In this document: positions 32,727 to 44,640 of the stretch, piece by piece
Numbering within the stretch: the first letter of the stretch is position 1
Layout of the letters: every line of letters begins with the position of its first letter
Assembly (NCBI RefSeq): GCF_030272615.1
Contig: NC_081414.1
Location: 521,486,185-521,550,184, forward strand
Source: Cryptomeria japonica
Taxonomy: Eukaryota; Streptophyta; Pinopsida; Cupressales; Cupressaceae
Reading direction: 5' to 3'
Length of the DNA: 64,000 nt
Made by a program: the position numbers and the translations under genes
Notes under the pieces: model-generated
What the model was told of the DNA's origin: nothing
The model's database searches: none
The model's input: only the letters and a program-made list of their open reading frames with translations

Positions 32727-34224
32727 TGTTGGCATTATGTGAACCGGTATGAGGACATGATGACATTATATGTTGTCATTGATGTCAATATGTTGATGAA
32801 GAGAGAAACGGTATGTTACCAAGCACCAGTATATGTGAGAACCAGTATAACATTGTGAACCAGTATATGTGCCAAAGTGAAGCGGTGTGTTTGTTCAAGG
32901 CGAACCGGCAAATGGTTATGGGAACCGATACATAGAAGCTTTGTATGACTACTGGTTGGTAGTCTCAACTTCAAGGTTTCCGGTTGAAGTACTTCAAGCT
33001 TGTCTGACTCAATCGGTGACTTTGTGTGATGAGTTAGCATTGTAATGAAGAACAAATCGTGTTGCCACATCAGCCTTGTGCACGTGAAGGATCTTGCATG
33101 AAGGAGATTGTCCCTATCTACCTTGGGAATGTGCAAAGTCTGTAAATAATGATAACACGTGATGGGTTATCAGCTGCCATGAAATCGGTGGAAAATGAAT
33201 GATGGAGAATGTCTTGAGATTAGTTCAAGACTATTGCATTTAATGCAATATGCTCAATGGTTAGGATTGAACTATTTGAATTTCTTAACCTAACAGATTT
33301 AGGGTTTAGGGTTTATGCTACCAACCTATTTGTTTCCTATAAGGTCGATGTTGTGTTTCTTTTTGAGGGTGTTGGCAAAATTTGTGTGTGAGTATCCAAG
33401 TGAAGAGATACATGATTCTTGCTAGACGAGAAGAGAGAAGTGATAATTGTAGAGTATAAGTGCAGAAGGTGAAGAGGAGCTAAAGCGGATCTACATTGGC
33501 ATTGAGTGTTGTTACCAGATCATTATAATACCTGTTGATCTCTAATAACTTCAATAGTTGGGAAATCCCTTAATAGGATAACTTTAACCGGCTTACTGTA
33601 AATGCTTTAACAGGGTGACTCAAAACCATTGAGTTCTTGAAATCCTCTAACAAGGTAACCTTTAACAGGGTTTAGCCCTTAATCGGGTATTCTAGCCATC
33701 CCTTAACTAGGTGATCCCTAAAAGGATTGGTTCCTAACAGAACCTATTGTATCAGTCTTTAACCAGACAAGGCTCCTAACAGAGTGGACTTCTAAAGAGT
33801 TCAAAAATAGCTTGTGGGTATTCATCCCCACCGTGGTTTTTCCTAATTGGGTTTCCACGTGAAAAATATGTGTGTCATGTGTGGTGTTATTCATGTGATG
33901 GTTTAAGTGATTTGTGTTTGAAGGTAAATCTTATTGATCTAGCTATTTATATATATCTTTGATGATAGATTACCTGTTCATGCACTAGGGTGAAATGGAA
34001 TGAAGTATTAGATTGTATGAAAATAAAAGTGTCAACTGGTTTATGCTTGTCTCGGTTATTCTGGGTTTTGCCGGTTGTACTCTGTTTAAGACTGATGTTA
34101 CTGTTTGTCTACCAAAGTGCAGTGTCCACTGACAAACTAGTTTAGGATTGTGTTTTTGTCTATACTGATTCAACCCCCCCTCTTAGTATCAGTTTGGTAC
34201 TATCTATTCATCATTGAGTTATCA
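32727..34224 (+). repeat. 5' LTR of Copia-B
   Basis: 1,498 bp, TGTTGGCATTATGTGAACCG..GAGTTATCA. Rich in CCGGT/ACCGGTA. At 33540-33790 there are degenerate ~25-30 bp repeats built on TTTAACAGGGTGAC / CCCTTAACTAGGTGAT. Confidence 0.95.
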
Positions 34225-34226
34225 AT

Positions 34227-34238
34227 TGGAATCAGAGC
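34227..34238 (+). promoter_or_regulatory. Copia-B primer-binding site
   Basis: TGGAATCAGAGC, one mismatch to the initiator Met tRNA complement, two bases after the LTR. Confidence 0.85.
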
Positions 34239-34295
34239 ATCCTCTAGGTTCTCTATGTTATAAGCTTAACTGCTTGAGGAAAAGATCCCAGTCTA

Positions 34296-35195
34296 ATGAT
34301 GAAGAGGGAAGGTCCAAAGTTCAAGAGAGATAATTTTAGTATATGGAAAGACAGAATGAAGATATACATCAGAAGCATGGGTGCTCAACACTGGAGCTAT
34401 GCTGAGAATGCTTATGTTGCGCCTACTGGTACTCTCATTGATGACCAAAAGAGAGGGATGCAGGAGAACGGGCAAGTCATGGAAGCCCTAATTAGCAGTT
34501 TATTTGACATTGAGTTTACTGATGTCCAAGATAAAGTAAATCCAAAAGAAGTATGGGATACTCTTGAAAATATCTATGGTGGTGATGAGCATGTAAAACA
34601 AGCTAAGGAAGAAAGCCTTAGAGGGAAGTTTGAAGACATGTGGATGGTTGAAGGTGAGACCATTCAATAGTATGGAATAAGAATCAAAACTATTGTTGGA
34701 GATATCAAGAGTGCAGGTGGTAAAATGGAAGATTCCACCATAGTAAGCAAAGTTTTGAGATCCTTATTACTGGTCTATGCAATAAGGGTTGATGCTATTC
34801 AGGAGTTGAGATCAATAGAAAAGACTAAGGTATCCCTAGACTCCATCATTGCAAAGTTGACAGCCTATGAGCTAAATAGTTTTGATGGCAGTGTTCAAAA
34901 GACTGAATTAACTTTTAAAGCTTCTTCTTTACCATCCAAAAAAGGAAAAGAAGCTAGCACTAGTGGTGAACCAAGACAGAGTAGAGAAATGGATGATGAG
35001 GAGATTCTTATGGCATTTGAAGCTCTTCTTGCTAGGAAACTTCCTAAAGGAATCAGTAAATACAGAGGTAAACTCCCTTTGAAATGCTTTTCTTGTAACT
35101 AGATAGGACATATTGTTGTAAACTGTCCTAATGGTGACAACAAGGACAAACTGGAAAGGTTCAAGAAATTCAAAGGAGGAAACTAGAGAAACTAT
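34296..35195 (+). pseudogene. gag: Copia-B gag
   Basis: MMKREGPKFKRDNFSIWKDR begins the UBN2-type copia gag right after the PBS. The core has EVWDTLENIYGGDEHVKQAK and SLRGKFEDMWMVEGETIQ. A CCHC knuckle is at 35086-35127: CFSCN-IGHIVVNC, in which a stop replaces the residue after CN. Stops TAG at 34668, 35100 and 35184; no indel. Confidence 0.9.
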
Positions 35196-36446
35196 TTTGT
35201 GGCAATTGATGAAGGTGTCACAGATGAGGAGTCAGAAAATAAAGAAAATGAAGATATTATGTTTGTTGTTGTCAAGGAAGACGTGTCAGACAAGAAGGCT
35301 CTTGTCTCCTGCTTTGATAATTCCAATGAGTGGATTATCAATAGTGGCTGTTCTCACCATATGACTGGTGATCGGAGCAAGTTTCTATCCTTGGAAGAAT
35401 ATGATGGTGGTGTGGTTTTCTTTGGTAATGATGCACCATGTATGGTCAAGGGCAGAGGGTCCATCTCTCTGAATGGAAAAAGTAGTGCTGACAATGTGTA
35501 TTGGGTTGATGGTCTAAGACACAACCTTCTGAGTGTTGCCCAACTGAATGATAGTGGTCTCACTCTGGAATTCAAGAATGGAGTGTGCAGAATCAAAGGA
35601 AAGAATGGTGAATTGGTGGCCACCGACATGCAGACCAAAGGTAACCTATTTCAGCTGAATGCAAATATAAGTACATTTCTTATGGCTAAATTTTATGATA
35701 TCTGGATATGGCATAGGAGACTCTACCATGTAAACTTTGATAACATTGTGAAGGCCAGTAAGATCAAGGCAGTTAGAGGGTTGACGGTGTTGAGTAAACT
35801 GGAAAATACCTTGTGTAGAGATTGTCAACTAGGGAAAATGTCTTCCTCAACCTTTAAAGGTAAACCTTTCACTGTTGACAATTTGCTTGATCTTGTGCAT
35901 ACTGATTTGTGTGGTACTATGAAAACTAGGAGTGTGCAGGGTGATAGGTACTTCATGATTCTCACTGATGACTGCTCAAGAATGATGTGGGTCACATTCT
36001 TGAAAGATAAGTCTGAAGCTTTTGTAAAGTTCAAAGATTTCAGAGCATTAGTGGAGAAGGAAAGCAGTAATAGGATCAAGTGCCTAAGAACTGATCAAGG
36101 AGGGGAATTCACTTCCGATGAATTCAACAAGTACTATGAAGAGCATGGCATCAAAAGGCAACTGTTTGTCCCCCGGACTCCACAGTAGAATGGCCTAGCA
36201 GAGAGGAATAATTAGACTCTGGTTGAAGTGGCAAGAACAATGCTGATTAAAGGAAAGGTAGCTCACACCTTTTGGAGAGAAGTGGTGAGCACTGCAGTCT
36301 ACACAATGAACCGGGTACTCATCAAGAAAGGTAAGGATAAAACTCCTTATGAGTATTAGACTAGTAAGACACCTGTGGTTATCTACTTTAGAATGTTTGG
36401 TAGCAAATGTTACATCAAGAGGAGTGAACACTAGAGAAAATTTGAT
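35196..36446 (+). pseudogene. pol: Copia-B protease and integrase
   Basis: Open from 35199 to 36185. Protease reads WIINSGCSHHMTGD, with Asn (35340-35342) where the catalytic Asp is expected. Pre-integrase has WIWHRRLYHVNFDNIVKASK with CRDCQLGKM. The integrase core retains Asp in LVHTDLCGT, Asp in RTDQGGEFTSDEF and Glu in GLAERNN. Stops TAG at 36186 (in PQ-NGLAE), 36213, 36357 and 36432. Confidence 0.9.
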
Positions 36447-38393
36447 GTGAAATGTGATGAGGGAATATTCCTAGGGTATTCCACCAAGAGCAAAGCTCTT
36501 AAGTGTTTCAATAATAGGACTCAGAGAATTATGGAAAACATCAATGTAAGAGTTGATGAAACCTCTAAGAAAACTGAGGAAACCGATAGTAAGCAAGCGG
36601 TAAATGAACTAGTTGTAACCTTCTGGGAATCGGTTGCCAGTCAACCAAGTACCAGTAACAGTGTTCCTACACTAGTAGATGTAGATGCTGATACTGATGG
36701 AGATGAGGATGAAGAAGAAAAGCAAGAGGAATCTATCAAGACCATTCCTTGGTATGTCAAGCTGAATCATGATCCTAAGAAGATCATAGGAGATAAGGAT
36801 GCAGGAATCCTTACAAGAAGAAAGGTCAGAGAAAACTCATGTATGATCTTTGAATTTGAGTCTAAATCATTCAAAGAGGCACATAAAGATGAAGACTAGT
36901 TCAAGGCAATGGAAGAGGAACTTGACAAGATAAAGATAAATGGTACATGGTCTTTGGTACCTAGACCGGAGCATAAAAATGTCATTGGTAGCAAATGGGT
37001 TTTCAAAAATAAGCTAAATGAGGATGGCACGATGATTAGAAACAAATCCAAACTGGTGTGTAAAGGATATGCTCAAGAAGAAAGAGAAGACTATGGAGAA
37101 ACCTTTGCTCCTGTAGCCAGATTGGAAGGAGTTTGTATGCTTCTTGCATATGCAGCTTTTAAAGGATTCAAAGTATATCAAATGGATGTAAAATTTGCAT
37201 TCCTAAATGGTGTACTTGAAGAGGAGGTGTATATAGATCAACCAGATGGGTTTGCCCTATCTGAAGATAGTGATATGGCGTGTAGGCTACATAAAGCTTT
37301 ATATGGTCTAAAGCAGGCACCTAGAGCATGGTATGAACGCCTACACTCCCATGTTGTGAAGATTGGATTTGAGAGAACAAACAAAGATAGAAAACTCTAC
37401 TTGAAGTCTGAAGGAGATCAGTTCTTGATCTATGAGGTATTTGTTTATGACATTATCTTTGGTGGAGATGACAAGAAGAGTCATGAGTTTACAGATGAGA
37501 TGAAGAAAGAGTTTGAGATGTCACTCATAGGGGAGATTAAGTTCTTCATTGGGCTGGAGATTCAGCAGATGAAAGATGGAATCTTTATCACTCAGTCCAA
37601 GCATGTCAAAGAGGTGTTGAAGACCTTTGGCATGGAAGATAGCAAACCGGTTGGTACACCAATGGTGACCAGTTGTAAACTATCTAAAGAGGATGACTCA
37701 GCATTGGTTGATGAGAAGGAATACCGATTAATGATTGGTAAATTGCATTATGTAGTGCATAGAAGACCAGATATTGCACATGCAGTTGGCATTACTACAA
37801 GTTTCCAGAAAAGTCCTAGAGAATCCCACTTGGTTGCAGTCAAGTGGATTCTTAGGTATCTGAAGGGAACTATTGATTATGGATTGTGGTATCCATATAG
37901 GAAGGATTTCAACCTGAAAGTATTCACAGATGCTAATTGGGTAGGTAATGTGGATGACCAAAAGAGCACAACTGGTGGTGCATTCTTTCTCAGTGGTAGA
38001 CTAGTCTCATGGATGAGTAAGAAGAAGAGTTGTATATCTCAGTCTACAACGGAAGCAGAGTATGTTGCAGCTTTCATGAATTGCACTCAGACAATTTGGA
38101 TGAATCATGTATTAAATGGCTTCAAAGTTCCTGTATCTAAATCGGTAAGTATATTTTGTGACTATACTAGTGCAATTAACATCTCCAAGAATCCTGTTTT
38201 ACATTCTAGAACCAAGCACTTTGAGCTTAAGTATTATTTCTTAAGGGAAAAAGTTCGGAACAAAGAGATTGCACTAGAACATGTTTCCAATAAGGAGCAG
38301 TTAGTAGACATATTCACCAAGCCTCTCCCAAAGGCTACATTTATATACTTAAGAGGTGAATTAGGGGTGCCACTCCTTAAGGAGGTAAACTAA
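36447..38393 (+). pseudogene. pol: Copia-B reverse transcriptase and RNase H
   Basis: Open in two long runs split by TAG 36897 (in [11 protein letters not shown], where Trp is usual). RT has [52 protein letters not shown] and [20 protein letters not shown]. The polymerase motif reads [10 protein letters not shown] (Tyr codon 37446-37448), so one of the two catalytic Asp of YVDD is lost. RNase H has [33 protein letters not shown] and [15 protein letters not shown]. It ends at the natural TAA 38391. Confidence 0.9.
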
Positions 38394-38638
38394 AGGTATA
38401 TGCTCCACATCAGTCAAGTATTGCATAGTCAAATTTTTCTTCAGGATTGATGTGTTGAAGGATGCTACTCCTTAGGGGAAGCAACATAATGGAACAGGGA
38501 AGCTTGTGCCTCCAATTTGGCATTGTTGTCAAATGGGGAGAAGAAGTGAAGCAGAGAAGATATCTATAGAAATTAGGGGAGAAGATGTGAAGTGGGGAGA
38601 TATCTTTGTATATTGCCATCAATGCCAAAGGGGGAGAT
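38394..38638 (+). other. Copia-B 3' untranslated region and polypurine tract
   Basis: 245 bp after the pol stop, ending in the PPT AAAGGGGGAGAT at 38627-38638. No gene. Confidence 0.85.
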
Positions 38639-40135
38639 TGTTGGCATTATGTGAACCGGTATGAGGACATGATGACATTGTATATTGTCATTGATGTCAA
38701 TATGCTAATGAAGAGAGAACTGGTATGTTACCAAGCACCGGTATATGTGAGAACTGGTATAACATTGTGAACCAGTATATGTGCCAAAGTGAAGTGGTGT
38801 GTTTGTTCAAGGTGAACCGGCATGTGGTTATGGGAACCGGTACATAGAATCTTTGTATGAGTACCAGTTGGTAGTCTCAACTTCAGGGTTTTTGGTTGAA
38901 GTGCTTCATGCTTGTGTGACTCAATTGATGACTTTGTGTGGTGAGTTAGCATTGTAATGAAGAACAAATCGCATTTCCACATCAGCCTTGTGCGCGTGAA
39001 GGATCTTGCATGAAGGATATTGTCCCTATCTACCTCAGGAATGTGTGAAGTCTGTAAATAGTGATAACGCATGATGGGTTTTTAGCCGCCATGAAATTGG
39101 TGGAAAACAAATGATGGAGAATGTCTTGAAATTAGTTCAAGACTGTTACATTTAATGCAATGTGCTCAATGGTCAAGATTGAACCATTTGAATTGCTTAA
39201 CCTAATAGGTTTAGGGTTTAGGGTTTATGCTATGAACCTATCTATTTCCTATAAGGTCAATGTTGTGTTTCTTTATGAGGGTGTTGGAAAAAGTTGTGTG
39301 TGAGTATCCAAGTGAAGAGATGCATGATTCTTGTCAGACCACAAGAGAGAAGTGATACCTGGAGATTGTAAGTGCAGAAGGTGAAGAGGAGCTAAAGCAG
39401 ATCTGCATTGGCATTGAGTGTTGTTACCAGATCATTGTAATACTTGTTGATCTCTAACCACTTCAATAGTTGGGAAATCCCTTCATAGGGTAGCTTTAAC
39501 CGGCTTACTATAAATCCTTTAACATGGTGACTCAAAACCATTGAGTTCTTGAAATCCTCTAACAAGGTAACCTTTAATAGGGTTTAACCCTTAATCGGGT
39601 ATTCTAGCCATCCCTTAACCAAGTGATCCCTAAAAGGATCGGTTCCTAACAAAACCTATTGTATCAATCTTTACCCAGACAAGGCTCCTAATAGAGCAGA
39701 CTTCTAAAGAGTTCAAAAATAGCTTGTGGCTATTCATCCCCACCGTGGTTTTTCCCAATTGGGTTTCCATGTGAAAAATCTGTGTGTCATGTGTGGTGTT
39801 ATTCATGTGATGGTTTAAGTGATTTTTGTTTGAAGGTAAATCTTGTTGATCTAGCTATTTATATATATCTTTGATGATAGATTACCTGTTCATGCACTAG
39901 GGTGAAATGGAATGAAGTATTAGATTGTATGAAAAGATAAGTGTCAACTTGTTTATGCTTGTCTCAGTTATTCTAGGTTTTGCCGATTGTACTCTGTTTA
40001 AGACCGGTGTTACTGTTTGTCTACCAAAGCGCAGTGTTTGCTGACAAACTGGTTTAGGATTGTGTTTTTGTCTGTACTGATTCACCCCCCCTCTCAGTAT
40101 CAGTTTGGTACTATCCATTCATCATTGAGTTATCA
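38639..40135 (+). repeat. 3' LTR of Copia-B
   Basis: 1,497 bp, same ends as the 5' LTR. Differences are mostly transitions. It ends ..GAGTTATCA, then ATAGA. Confidence 0.95.
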
Positions 40136-40140
40136 ATAGA

Positions 40141-41328
40141 TCCCTTACCTTTTACTTAATAAGGAGAATCATTTCTAAATCTCACAGTTCCTCCATTGCA
40201 ATCCTCCATGCTGAGGAATTTTTTTCTATCACTGGTCATATGGTGAGTGCAGCCAATATCAATCACCCATTATCCACACTGATTTGCACTAGAAATTAGT
40301 GTCAAAATCACCTTCATTTGTGATATCCTCATTAACTACCACAAATTCAATTCCGTCTCCATCAAATCCTTTTGATTCTTCATCAGTGACTCCTTCTTCT
40401 AGAAGATAACACTCCTTGCTCTTGTCCCTATAGCTTTTGAAATTATCCTTCTTGTTTCTATCACTGTCAGGACATCTTGAAGCAATATGACCTATCTTAT
40501 TATACGAGAAGCACTTTAAGGGTAATTTACCTTTATACTTTCCTTTTCCTCTTGGAAATCTTCTTTCCAATAGAGCTTCAATTTCATCTTGCTCCTATTC
40601 TTCAGATAATAGATTGTCACTTTCATGGGAATGATCGGTTCTTGTAGTAGAACTACTTCTAGGTTTATTTTCTTCTCCTTGTTGGTGCATGCATCATGGA
40701 GGATTTGAAAGAAACATCAATCTTTGGTACATTGTTGTCATAATTTCTCAGTTCAAATGCAATCAACTTATCGATCAATGAATCAAGAGATACATTAACT
40801 GTTCCTAAGGATATAAGTTCTTGGATAGCAGAGACCCTTATGTCATATTGTGGTAACAAGGTTCTTAGGATTTTGCTAACCACGTCGTCCTCCTCAAGCT
40901 TTCCTCCAACACTTTTAATGGAATTTACTACATCCTTTATTCTCTTGCTATATTGCTCTATCTTTTCTCCTTCTTGCATCCTCATCTCATCATATTTTCC
41001 TCTCAAGCTATCTACTTTAGCCTTTTGAACATGAGGATCTCCCCCCATAGACTATCTTCAACTTATTCTATATATGAAAAATTGTTTTCAAATCTTGAAC
41101 CTCAACAAACTCTTTATCAAAAAGAGTGCTAACAATCAGATCCATAGCTGCAGCATTATCTTGCCTTTCTTTGATCTGATCTAGAGTGAGAGTCCTTGAA
41201 GGTTCATTATACTCTGTGATTACATGATTCCAATAATGTTCTCCTAGGGGTCTTAGATAAAGCTTCATTCTTCCACACCATAAGGTGTAGTTCTCCTTAG
41301 AGAACTTAGGACCCTCCTTTCACATCAT
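40141..41328 (-). pseudogene. gag: Copia-A gag and protease, right of Copia-B
   Basis: From ATG 41328: MM, a stop (TGA), then KEGPKFSKENYTLWCGRMKL, the UBN2 core (KVDSLRGKYDEMRMQEGEKI, VVSKILRTLLPQYDIRVSAI) and a knuckle CFSYNKIGHIASRC whose second Cys is Tyr. Protease near 40270-40200 reads WVIDIGCTHHMTSDRKKFLS: the catalytic Asp is kept but the Ser of DSG is Ile. Frame breaks lie near 41060 and 40670. The protein continues at 32721. Confidence 0.85.
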
Positions 41329-41380
41329 CTTGGATATTTCCTTAAGCTGATGAAGCTTCTTCTAAATTTAAGGACCTGAA

Positions 41381-41392
41381 GCTCTGATACCA
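41381..41392 (-). promoter_or_regulatory. Copia-A primer-binding site
   Basis: Minus strand TGGTATCAGAGC, perfect initiator Met tRNA complement, two bases from the LTR. Confidence 0.9.
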
Positions 41393-41394
41393 AT

Positions 41395-43017
41395 TGTTAT
41401 CCCCAATCGGTGCTGAGAGGGGAGGGGTGGAGCAACACCTTATCAAATTTCACAATTGAAACTTTAACTCTAATCTTGCACTTATTCAATATTCATCAAC
41501 ATACTTAAATACTATAGAGGAATATGCATGCATGAAAATAATATACAATGACACCAAGATTTATATTGTGGAAACCCAAAAGGGAGAAAACCATGGTGTG
41601 AGTAGGAACTCACAAAATTTTTACTCTTTTTGAGTATGCTGAGTAAGGAGCCATCCCTTAGGAGATTACAAAGACACTGTTAGGTGCCACCCGCTTAAGG
41701 AATTTTGTTTAAGGCTTGTTAGTACCTTTACCCTATTAAAGATAGCCTGATTAAAGGACTTAAGAACACCAATTAAGATGTCACCTGATTAAGGGATTTT
41801 ACAAGGGACCTGTTAAAGTCCACCCAGTTAAGGGATTTAAGTTTCAATGGTTAGAAAGAAACAACAAAATTATTTGTTGAATTAGCTACTGATAGTTTGA
41901 TTAGATCATAATATGAATCATACTATGTCCACACCGGTTGTGTCTGCTCTGCACAAAATTGGTCTTTTGACCTTTGGCTCTACACTCTATCAGTCCTCTG
42001 ACCTTCGGCTCTGCACTCTTCCAATTCTTTGACCTTTTCCTCTACACTCAGTCGACCCTCTATCCCTCGGCTCTCCACTCATCTAGTCTACCTGAAACAC
42101 TCTCTCCTCTGCTAAATATTTTAGCCTTTCCTCTCACTCTTCTCTTCACTTTGGATCATCTTCAACAATTTCTTCTTTTTGCAAATTTTATGATCATGTT
42201 TTTCTAAATGAACTCAAAAATACTTTAGACATTTTTTGTTGTCACCTCAATCAAAGCAATCACAGATTTTGGAAGATTTCAAATTCAAAATTTTCCCATT
42301 CTTTCTCATAGCACCCTGCAACAACTCCACCAAGTGTTCAATGAATTATGCCACCACATCCCCCAAAAATAGTAACTTCTAGGTCGAGTTCGGTCATTAA
42401 GGTGTGAACCAAAAAATCCTTAGGTAATCATGGCTTGATTGCATGATAACTGAAGTTGACCTCACCAACTAGTGATTTGGTGTAGATACAAGCTCACCAA
42501 ACTCACCAACTTACCTTTTTCCACCATAACTGAATAACCAATCACTACTCTGAGATTTTTAGTGATCACCTATCTTCTGTATGTCATATCAGTGTACTAG
42601 TATGCCACTATGCTTCTATAATACCAGTTTATCCTTTGATTTCTAGTTTGTGGTGCTATCATCAAGTCTCTTTCTCCATTTTCCAATGAGGTTCCGGTTT
42701 GTATACAACCTCAAGCCTTCTTTCCTAAGTCACCTTTTGTGACTTCATCATCATTAGACTAGTTAGCCTGAAGATCTAACCTCAACACCGATCTTCTTGA
42801 GTGACAAAGTAGTTAGCTTAGTCTATCTTCCCTTGAGCTGATTGAACTTTGGTCTTTTGTCTCTTATGTTGTTTTCATGTGTTTACAAGTGTTCACCTTT
42901 GCTTGCTGAAATACAACACTCTACCGATACCACTTCACCAGTTAGTGTTAGACATCAATGACAAATCTTAGTTCATATATTGGTTCTAAGGATTGACCGA
43001 TTTTGTCAATCCCAACA
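41395..43017 (-). repeat. 5' LTR of Copia-A
   Basis: 1,623 bp. In plus orientation TGTTATCCCCAATCGG..CAATCCCAACA. It aligns over its whole length with 27846-29467. Confidence 0.9.
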
Positions 43018-43022
43018 TAGTC

Positions 43023-43489
43023 TCTACAAGTGCCTGATGGATGAAGCTCAGCCACTTAACAATTTTGTCTACAAACACAAAGCATTTCTCTATCAATATC
43101 GATGGTATCAAAATATTTATATATGTGAAATCATGTATGAGTAAGACTAAAATATGCAAACTAAAATCACAGTACATACCAAGATTGCACCTCTGCCATT
43201 CTAGGTCTCATGGAGGTGCCCTACTCAAGTATCCCTTGGTGAAAACTACTAGTATTGATGGTTGTGCTAGTGGTGCGGACGGTGGTGCAATAGGTGATGG
43301 TGGGAGCCCCCTCTACGTAGGCACTTTTCTCTCTAGGCTCGAGCTCCCCACCCACTATCTCTGAGTTGGCCTCTCGCCCTCATTTCTTAAGGAGGGATGG
43401 TCATTGCTATCCCCTCCTAAAGCTCTAACGTCTCTACCTACTATATCTAGTAGAAAAATCGAAGCAGTCCCTACCTTACCCCACCATCT
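43023..43489 (-). other. PMD-2 middle segment, decayed
   Basis: Between the Copia-A edge and the PMD core. No clear frame, although GC content and position fit the linker of the PMD gene. Confidence 0.4.
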
Positions 43490-44640
43490 CATGAAGCTTG
43501 GGGAAACTCTAACATTGTTAATGTCCATATGTGGAGTGATTTCATCATCATCACTACCATCAGATCTATCATGAACATCTCCAAGGGTGGGGCAATGTAG
43601 GTCCTGGGGTCATATTGCACTCCTGGCCAAATGCACATATGTAGGCATGATGGGTGGGATGGTCTACACTTACCCAAACTACCACATGTACTATCGCCAG
43701 TAGTACAATATAACAATGTGGCCTGCGCACCCAAGTAGGAACTAGTGGTGCTACATCTATGAGAGCTACATATGACCTATGGTCCAGACCCCCAATCCCA
43801 GAATGGTTTCTAGATGGCATCCCTTATCCCATGTTGATCTAGGGTGTCCCTCAAGTACATAAGGTCCTCGGTCTACCACTCACCACATTATAATAGATAA
43901 CCATGTTCCCTTGGCATAGCTAATGGCATCAAAACTGGGAATCTAACTAGCTGTGTGCATGTGATATCCTCAAAGGTCCACACCAATAGCATAGTGCATG
44001 TTGTGAGGCTTTGATACTCATGGTGCATATACATTGAGAGCTCATAGTAGAGATGGGCAAGCATGCTCCACCACCACGTGTACAATGTCCCATGCTCCTC
44101 CATCTCCCATATCAAGGGCACGAACCTGATAGTCATCTCTGATGTGTGGTTGTCTATGAGTACCCATTGTGCCATGGTCCCTATCATGATGTGTCGTACT
44201 AGGGTAATTAGAACTTGACCCTTGCCCAATGATTGCAAATATACATGTCCTATTGCATAGACTCTCTGACCGAGGGCCCACTCCTATTGCCTACTCAACT
44301 TTGTTGCCGATAAAATGGTGGGTGATACTCTCTCCCCCTAGATGGGTTGTTGGAGGATGTGATATACATTGATCAAAGTCATAGTCATCTCCCCTATGGG
44401 AATATGGAATGACATAATATTTGCATCCCACCTCTACATGAGTGCTCGTAGTATCGAAGCATGAAACTGGAACTCTATAAGACAAAATGTGCATCATAGT
44501 CCTTCTCTCTTGAGGAGTCATATGTCTACCACCAACATCTCCTTTGCTTGCTCCCATAAGGTCTAAAGCAAATGGCCTAATGTATTCTCCTACATCTCGG
44601 ACAACATTTGCATAGAGATAAAATTATTCATTAGTCTCCA
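43490..44640 (-). pseudogene. PMD-2: antisense plant mobile domain core in Tat-2
   Basis: The minus frame at about 44530-44330 gives LLKREGL, FQFHASILRALM, a stop, then RWDANIMSFHIPIGEMTMTL and INVYHIL, the family signature (compare ERWHNEHNTFHLPTGEIS in PMD-1). Further on WWSMLAHLYYELSMYMHHEY and VWTFEDITCTQLVRF match the second PMD block. It has more frameshifts and stops than PMD-1. It lies between Tat-2 integrase and the Tat-2 PPT (45391-45404), antisense, as in Tat-1. Copia-A separates it from its C-terminal coil at 27165-27845. Confidence 0.75.

Larger units (their letters stand above)
32727..40135 (+). mobile_element. Copia-B, complete Ty1/copia element nested in Copia-A
   Basis: 7,409 bp with a perfect 5-bp duplication ATAGA (32722-32726 and 40136-40140), two ~1.5-kb LTRs (about 93% identical by rough hand alignment), PBS and PPT. 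The whole gag-pol stays in one frame from 34296 to 38393 with eight premature stops. Confidence 0.95.
27846..43017 (-). mobile_element. Copia-A, minus-strand Ty1/copia element (contains Copia-B)
   Basis: Both LTRs, PBS and PPT are recognisable. It is flanked by CAGTC (27841-27845) and TAGTC (43018-43022), a 5-bp target duplication with one C-to-T change. It lies within antisense PMD-2 of Tat-2 and is itself split at 32722-40140 by Copia-B. Without Copia-B it is about 7.8 kb. Confidence 0.9.

Noticed and set aside
34296-38393. Reassigned TAG codon (TAG read as glutamine)
   Set aside because: Other elements here also have TGA and TAA stops at conserved Gln/Arg/Trp codons, and some TAGs replace tryptophan; decay explains all of them in a plant.
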